A DNA stretch of 48,993 bases from Flavobacteriia bacterium (GTDB lineage Bacteria; Bacteroidota; Bacteroidia; Flavobacteriales; Flavobacteriaceae): assembly GCA_030625645.1 (NCBI GenBank), contig DAOUQH010000002.1, forward strand, positions 1 through 48,993, read 5' to 3'. The notes below the pieces were generated by a model. The model saw nothing but the letters and a program-made list of their open reading frames with translations. It did not search any database and was not told the origin of the DNA. The position numbers and the translations under genes are program-made. Numbering within the stretch: position 1 is the first letter of the stretch; each line of letters begins with the position of its first letter. This document shows, piece by piece, positions 43,993 through 48,993 of this stretch.

Positions 43993-46900
43993 ATGAGAAA
44001 AAAGTTTATGTTCTCAATTCTTATCGCACTATTTACAGTTGTAAATTCATTTGCACAACAAGTTTCTGTAAGTGGTTCGGTTAGGGATGGTATGAACGAA
44101 GGCTTGCCTGGTGTAAGTATCCAACTTAAGGGAGATACTCAAGGTGCGGCTACCGATTTTGACGGAAATTTTGAAATTTCTGCATCTCAAGGAGATGTTT
44201 TAGTGTTTTCTTTTGTTGGTTTTGCAAGTGAGGTACGAACAGTTGTCGGACCAACAACAACAATGCATGTAACAATGACAGAAAGTGCTGAAAGTTTAGA
44301 CGAAGTTGTAGTAACAGCTTTAGGTGTAAAAAGAGAAGCGAAAGCTTTGGGTTATTCTTTAACAGAAGTTAAAGGTGATGATTTAACTCAGGTAAAAACT
44401 ACAAATGCAATGAATGCCTTACAAGGTAGAGTTGCTGGTGTAAATGTTTCTACAAATAGTTCTGGAGCTTCTGGTTCTACAAGGGTAATTATTCGTGGAG
44501 CAAGTTCGCTTACTGGTGACAACCAACCTTTATATGTAGTAGATGGAATTCCTATTCTTAATACTACAAAGGGATCTGCTTCTACAACACAATCAACTTT
44601 TGATGGTGGTGATGATTTAGGTTCTATTAATCCAGATGATATTGAGTCTGTTTCTGTATTGAAAGGTAGTTCAGCTGCTGCACTTTACGGATCTCTTGCA
44701 TCAAATGGTGTTATTATGATTACAACAAAATCAGGTAAAGGTAAACAAGGCTTTGGAGTTGAGTTTTCAAGTTCTTTAACTTTTGATAAAGTTAATTCTG
44801 ATTTATATAGCTATCAAACATCTTATGGTCAAGGACTTTCAGGTTTAAGACCTGGCTATAGATATGATTCAGATGGAAACATTATTGATATTGAAGCTGA
44901 AGAAGGATTTGATGCTTCTGTAGAGCATGCTAAAGATAGAGGTTTAGACTCTTGGGGGCCAAAATTTGATGGTGTTCCAACAATTCAATGGGATGGTGTT
45001 AAAAGACCGTATTCATATAGTGGAGATAATGTTGATAGATTTTATGATACTGGTAGTACAGCTGTAAATACAATATCTTTTACAAAAGGTGATGAAGATT
45101 ACAACTATCGTTTCTCTTTTTCTAATCTAGATAATGATGATGTATTTCCAAATTCTTCATTAAACCGTAATACAATTTCATTTAATTCTATGGCAAAAAT
45201 TAATCCTAGATTAACATCTACGATTAATGCCAAATATATTATTGAAAAAGTACATAATCGTGTAGGTATTGGAGATGGACCTGGTAATGCAAATCACATT
45301 GCTCAAATGTTACCAAGTAACTTAGACATTAGAGATATGAAACCTGGTATTAATGATGATGGTACCGAGCTAAAATTTATTTCTAGCCAATGGTTTACAA
45401 ATCCATATTGGGTAGTTAATAAGTTTAATAATGATGATAAAAAGAATAGATTAATTGCTTCTACAACTTTACGTTATGACTTTACAGATTGGTTATATGC
45501 TTCAGGTAGAGCAGGTATTGATACTTATGATTTATCAAGACAAAATGTAACACCTGCAGGAACTGATTATTATCCTGGTGGATCTGTAGTTAATTCAAAA
45601 ACAACATCTTCTTTATTTGATGCGGATGTTATGATTGGAATTGATAAAGATATTACTGAACATTTTTCTACAAATTCTTTTATTGGAGCAAATACAAGAA
45701 CTACTTCTTATGAAGCAATGGGGCTTACAGGTAAAAACTTTATTATAGATGACATGGAAAGTGTTATGACAACTGTAAGTAAAACACCTAGTTATGCAGT
45801 TGGTAAAACAGAAACTAATTCAATTTATGGTTCATTTGAATTTGGTTTTAATGAGTTTGCTTATTTAACTTTTACAGGAAGACAAGAATGGTACTCTACC
45901 TTATCTTTCCCTGGTAAAACTACGCCAAATGAAGATTTTTATTGGTCGGTTAGTGGTTCAGTTCTATTAAATGAATTATTTGATGTAGAGTCAGTTAATT
46001 TCTTGAAATTAAGAGCTAGTTATGCACAAGTTGCAGGTGGTGCAAGAAGCCCTTATGGTTTAAACCTGAATTATGTACTTTATCCAGATTCTCATTTAGG
46101 AAATATTTACGCTTCTATAAATGGAAACACTATTCCTAATCCAAATTTAGTTCCTTTCCAAAAAGATGAATTTGAGGTTGGTTTGAATGGTAGATTTTTC
46201 CAAAACCGTTTATATATAGATGCTGCATATTATAACAATACAACAACTAACGATATTGTTGCTGTTGGAGCAGCGTCTTCTTCAGGATATACGCAAGCAT
46301 TGTTGAATATTGGTGAATTAGCTAATCAAGGTGTTGAATTCTTAATAGGAGGATATCCAATTAGAAATGATGATTTCTCATGGGAAACTTCATTTAATAT
46401 AGGTTATAATGATAGTGAGATTATTCATACAGATGATAATGATAGTGAAATAAACCTAACAGGAGGTATTGGTCGTGCATATCTTAATACGATTTCACAT
46501 ATAGTAGGTGAGCATTATGGTGTTATTAAAGGTACTTCATACGAACGTGATGGAAATGGTAATATTGTTTATGAAAATGTTCCAACTGCATCAAATCCAG
46601 ATGCAATTCCTAGACCAGTTCAAGGAGAAAGAAAAATTCTTGGTCAGGGTGTGGCACCGTTAACAGCAGGGTGGTCAAATTCATTTAGATATAAAAATAT
46701 GTCTTTAAATTTCTTGATCGATGGTAAATTTGGTGGACAAGTTTATTCTGAAACTTCAATACAGTCATATTATAAAGGTCGTCATGAATCTACCTTAGAA
46801 GGTAGAGAAAATGGTTTAAATGTAAGCGGTGTTGATGTTGATGGAAATGCTTTTGAAACTACAATTTCACCAAAGAATCTTCCAGTTTATTATAGAACTA

Positions 46901-47187
46901 TTTCTGGTGAGAATATTGGTATAGCTGAAGAATTTGTATATGATACAGATTTTATTAAATTTAGAGAAATAAGTATTTCATGGGGATTACCTCAAAAATT
47001 CCTAAGTGGAAATTTTGTTGAAGACCTAAGATTATCTTTAATAGGTAGAAACTTATTTTATATAATGAAAGATGTTGATTCAATTGATCCTGAAGCTTCA
47101 CTTAGTAACAGAAATGCCCAAGGTATTGAAATGTTTGGTGTTCCTGCAACAAGAAGTTTAGGTTTCTCTGTAAATGTTAAATTTTAA
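43993..47187 (+). CDS. SusC/RagA-family TonB-linked outer-membrane transporter
   Basis: A 1064-residue outer-membrane importer. The signal peptide ends at NSFAQ. A carboxypeptidase-regulatory-like domain covers about residues 23-105 (VSGSVRDGMNEGLPGVSIQLKG... TDFDGNFEIS). After it come the TonB-box-like region (ESLDEVVVTALGVKREAKALGY), the plug (GRVAGVNVSTNSSGASGSTRVIIRG, PLYVVDGIPI) and a 22-stranded-type barrel ending in LGFSVNVKF. It forms a lid-gated transporter with the SusD-like lipoprotein encoded 14 bases downstream. No glycoside hydrolase or peptidase gene is adjacent within the window, so the ligand is unknown. Confidence 0.95.
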   Translation: MRKKFMFSILIALFTVVNSFAQQVSVSGSVRDGMNEGLPGVSIQLKGDTQGAATDFDGNFEISASQGDVLVFSFVGFASEVRTVVGPTTTMHVTMTESAESLDEVVVTALGVKREAKALGYSLTEVKGDDLTQVKTTNAMNALQGRVAGVNVSTNSSGASGSTRVIIRGASSLTGDNQPLYVVDGIPILNTTKGSASTTQSTFDGGDDLGSINPDDIESVSVLKGSSAAALYGSLASNGVIMITTKSGKGKQGFGVEFSSSLTFDKVNSDLYSYQTSYGQGLSGLRPGYRYDSDGNIIDIEAEEGFDASVEHAKDRGLDSWGPKFDGVPTIQWDGVKRPYSYSGDNVDRFYDTGSTAVNTISFTKGDEDYNYRFSFSNLDNDDVFPNSSLNRNTISFNSMAKINPRLTSTINAKYIIEKVHNRVGIGDGPGNANHIAQMLPSNLDIRDMKPGINDDGTELKFISSQWFTNPYWVVNKFNNDDKKNRLIASTTLRYDFTDWLYASGRAGIDTYDLSRQNVTPAGTDYYPGGSVVNSKTTSSLFDADVMIGIDKDITEHFSTNSFIGANTRTTSYEAMGLTGKNFIIDDMESVMTTVSKTPSYAVGKTETNSIYGSFEFGFNEFAYLTFTGRQEWYSTLSFPGKTTPNEDFYWSVSGSVLLNELFDVESVNFLKLRASYAQVAGGARSPYGLNLNYVLYPDSHLGNIYASINGNTIPNPNLVPFQKDEFEVGLNGRFFQNRLYIDAAYYNNTTTNDIVAVGAASSSGYTQALLNIGELANQGVEFLIGGYPIRNDDFSWETSFNIGYNDSEIIHTDDNDSEINLTGGIGRAYLNTISHIVGEHYGVIKGTSYERDGNGNIVYENVPTASNPDAIPRPVQGERKILGQGVAPLTAGWSNSFRYKNMSLNFLIDGKFGGQVYSETSIQSYYKGRHESTLEGRENGLNVSGVDVDGNAFETTISPKNLPVYYRTISGENIGIAEEFVYDTDFIKFREISISWGLPQKFLSGNFVEDLRLSLIGRNLFYIMKDVDSIDPEASLSNRNAQGIEMFGVPATRSLGFSVNVKF

Positions 47188-47200
47188 AAATTAGAAGAAA

Positions 47201-48721
47201 ATGAAAAAATTAATTTATATACTAGCAATAGTATTTGCATTTGGAGCTTGCGACGAAGGTTTTGAAGAACTAAATGTAGATCCGGTGAACCCATCGGTAT
47301 CACCAGCTAAAAATCAATTGACTTATGTTCAATTATATACTGCTGGTAATGGATATGTTGCAAACTTGTTTTGGAATATTATTCATGCGCAAGCAAACAT
47401 GCAGCAAACACATATAACCAGTTATAGTGGAGCTTTTGCTTATAAACCAGGTCATACTTATAGATTATATGACGAGCAGTTTAAAACAGTTATTAAAAAT
47501 ATTGTTGATTTAGAAAATAACTTATCTAAAGCTACTTCTGCTACAGCAGCCGAAGATTTAGCAATAGCAAAAGTTTGGAGAGTTTTAGCATTTAGTAGAT
47601 TAACTGATGCTTATGGTGATATTCCTTATAGTGAAGCTGGTAAAGCTTTTATTGAAGGAATTAGATTTCCTAAATTTGATAAACAAGAAGATATCTATGC
47701 AGATATGTTACAAACTTTAGATGAAGCAGCAACTGTTTTAAATAATGGAAATGCTAGTTCTTTTGGTGGTGGTGATATTGTTTATAAAGGAGACGTAACA
47801 AAGTGGGCAAAATTTGCTAACTCATTAATGCTTCGTTTGGCAATGAGAATGACAAAAGTAGATGAAGCTAAAGCTAAAGAATGGGCTACAAAGGCAATTA
47901 ACGGTGGTGTAATGGAATCAAATAGTGATATAGCTTATATTGTTTTTGATCAATCTGCTGATAATAGAGGGCCGAGTGTTAACCCTACAACAAAAGGATT
48001 TAGTTCAAGAGTTGTTAATCAAATAAAAATTTCTAAAACTTTTATGGATTTTTTACAATCTCATAATGATCCTAGAATTGGTGTTTTATGTTCTTTACCT
48101 GATGGTAATACAGATGTTGCGGTTCAATCTGGTCAAGAGATTGATGATTACACAAAAGGCGATGCAAACTCAAAACCAAATATTCATATTTTTGGTTCTA
48201 GAACATATACAGACATGAATGGTCAAGTAGTTCCTGGATCTGCGTCTGAAATCTATGATGCACCTTATTTTTTCCAAACTTATGCAGAGGTTGAGTTGAT
48301 GATGGCTGAAGCTGCGTTTAGATGGGGAATAGGTGGAGATGCAAAAGATCATTACGAAGCTGGTGTTGCAGCTGCAATGGATTATTTATCTCTTTATGGT
48401 CATGGTTATGGTGTTTCTTCATCTCAAATTAGCGATTATATTGCCGAAAATCCTTATAATGCTGATGAAGCATTAAAAATGATCAATGAGCAATATTGGG
48501 TTGCTACTTTTCTGAATGGTTTAGAAACTTTATCAAACTGGAAAAGATCAGGTTACCCTGAATTAGTTCCTTTAGTAGTTGCTTCGCAATTAACTAATGG
48601 TGAAATTCCAAGAAGATTTGTACTACCTGGTAGTGAAGCAGTACAAAATCCAGATAATTATAATGCTGCTTATCCTTCAGGAACTGATGTGATAACTGGT
48701 AGAATGTGGTGGGATAAATAA
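47201..48721 (+). CDS. SusD/RagB-family outer-membrane lipoprotein (SusD-like 2 type)
   Basis: A 506-residue surface lipoprotein that acts as the ligand-binding lid on the SusC partner. The lipobox is FAFGAC with Cys17 as the lipidated residue, followed by DEGFEELNVDP, the usual SusD N-terminal phrase. The TPR-like helices (AKVWRVLAFSRLTDAYGDIPYSEA; KWAKFANSLMLRLAMRM) and a final GRMWWDK fit the SusD-like 2 subgroup better than the starch-type SusD. The short gap to susC and the strong terminator after it define a two-gene operon. The substrate is unknown. Confidence 0.94.
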   Translation: MKKLIYILAIVFAFGACDEGFEELNVDPVNPSVSPAKNQLTYVQLYTAGNGYVANLFWNIIHAQANMQQTHITSYSGAFAYKPGHTYRLYDEQFKTVIKNIVDLENNLSKATSATAAEDLAIAKVWRVLAFSRLTDAYGDIPYSEAGKAFIEGIRFPKFDKQEDIYADMLQTLDEAATVLNNGNASSFGGGDIVYKGDVTKWAKFANSLMLRLAMRMTKVDEAKAKEWATKAINGGVMESNSDIAYIVFDQSADNRGPSVNPTTKGFSSRVVNQIKISKTFMDFLQSHNDPRIGVLCSLPDGNTDVAVQSGQEIDDYTKGDANSKPNIHIFGSRTYTDMNGQVVPGSASEIYDAPYFFQTYAEVELMMAEAAFRWGIGGDAKDHYEAGVAAAMDYLSLYGHGYGVSSSQISDYIAENPYNADEALKMINEQYWVATFLNGLETLSNWKRSGYPELVPLVVASQLTNGEIPRRFVLPGSEAVQNPDNYNAAYPSGTDVITGRMWWDK

Positions 48722-48742
48722 TACTATTCCCATTAAAATATT

Positions 48743-48777
48743 AAAACCGTTTCAAGTTAATTTGAAACGGTTTTTTT
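48743..48777 (+). terminator. Rho-independent terminator of the SusC/SusD operon
   Basis: AAAACCGTTTCAA (48743-48755) and TTGAAACGGTTTT (48762-48774) form a perfect 13-bp stem with a 6-base loop, followed by T's through 48777. It starts 22 bases after the susD stop. Confidence 0.9.
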
Positions 48778-48849
48778 ATGTGTAATATTGGTTAAGGTAA
48801 TGAGTGGAACTGTATTTTTGTCTAGATATATATTTTATAACTCTCGATT

Positions 48850-48993
48850 TTACTTTTCAATTTCATAAAAAATAACATGATTTGGAGCTAAACCAGCCAC
48901 TTTTTCTGATAATAATACACCATTTGATGCGTAAATATTTACTTTTCCTGAGCTGGTTGGATCTGAACCTACAAGAACATAAATATCATTATT
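48850..48993 (-). CDS. C-terminal fragment of a minus-strand protein, possibly a YncE/DUF5074-like beta-propeller
   Basis: Reading inward from the right edge, the minus strand stays open for 47 codons (NNDIYVLVGSDPTSSGKVNI, then YASNGVLLSEKVAGLAPNHV and IFYEIEK) before TAA at 48850-48852. Only the C-terminus lies in the window. The phrase order, a repeat of type GKVNIYASNGVLLSEKVAGLAPN closing the protein, resembles the last blade of secreted YncE/DUF5074-type propellers found near SusCD loci. This is a weak resemblance from 47 residues. The gene is convergent with susD and not part of its operon. Confidence 0.55.
   Translation of the reverse strand, partial: NNDIYVLVGSDPTSSGKVNIYASNGVLLSEKVAGLAPNHVIFYEIEK

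Noticed and set aside
100-48993. CRISPR arrays, tRNA or rRNA genes, insertion sequences, prophage
   Set aside because: No regularly spaced repeats, cloverleaf-like segments, transposase motifs or phage genes were seen. A covariance-model search was not possible, so small RNAs could be missed.

Overview
The window is an AT-rich stretch of chromosome that reads as a member of the Bacteroidota, most likely class Flavobacteriia. The grounds are type IX secretion signatures (a gliding-motility-type C-terminal domain, a PorP/SprF-family partner, a Por-type sorting tail), a SusC/SusD pair, promoters matching the Bacteroidota -33 TTG / -7 TAnnTTTG pattern, and core gene neighbourhoods that I recall from flavobacteria (tsaD|tamB, lpxK-punA, recQ|kdsD-tatC-lptB). 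No rRNA, tRNA, CRISPR array, prophage or insertion sequence was recognised. Most of the window is ordinary core genome.

Layout. 1-4.9 kb: divergent tsaD (cut by the window edge) and tamB. 5-9.9 kb: a sugar-salvage block made of a FucP-type sugar permease, a DeoR-family regulator, a 410-base regulatory gap with a paired ATGCAT site and a strong hairpin, then a two-gene operon of a sodium:solute symporter and murQ (MurNAc-6-phosphate etherase). 9.9-13.4 kb: peptidase E, a small secreted protein, lpxK and punA. 13.5-17.5 kb: uvrA, an orphan ECF sigma factor with a long leader, and a 46-residue protein missing from simple ORF calling. 17.7-26.8 kb: a T9SS cargo protein, an endonuclease III without its iron-sulfur cysteines, an APS-type CysH, rdgB, a b-type cytochrome, topoisomerase IV (parE-parC) and pssA. 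27.1-31.7 kb: a 1060-residue T9SS cargo/adhesin with its PorP/SprF partner and two short downstream frames, one apparently a decayed signal peptide. 31.7-37 kb: lptB, tatC, kdsD and a RecQ lacking the zinc cysteines. 36.8-40 kb: ZIP transporter, methyltransferases, GNAT. 40-43.4 kb: a large outer-membrane protein of unknown function. 43.4-48.7 kb: a 571-base regulatory gap and a SusC/SusD pair. The last 144 bases hold the C-terminus of a further gene on the minus strand.

How the parts may work together. The symporter and MurQ fit uptake and breakdown of N-acetylmuramic acid, but no sugar kinase is visible. The same paired motif (ATGCAT, 4 bases, ATGCAT or ATGCAA) lies upstream of that operon and twice upstream of the SusC/SusD pair 36 kb away. 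I found it nowhere else by eye. This suggests a shared regulator, possibly the nearby DeoR protein, and raises the possibility that the SusCD pair imports peptidoglycan-derived ligands. That link is inference and is the most interesting lead in the window. Several genes begin with TTG or show no ATG start, so start positions given here for tamB, the symporter, uvrA and kdsD are less certain than the reading frames.
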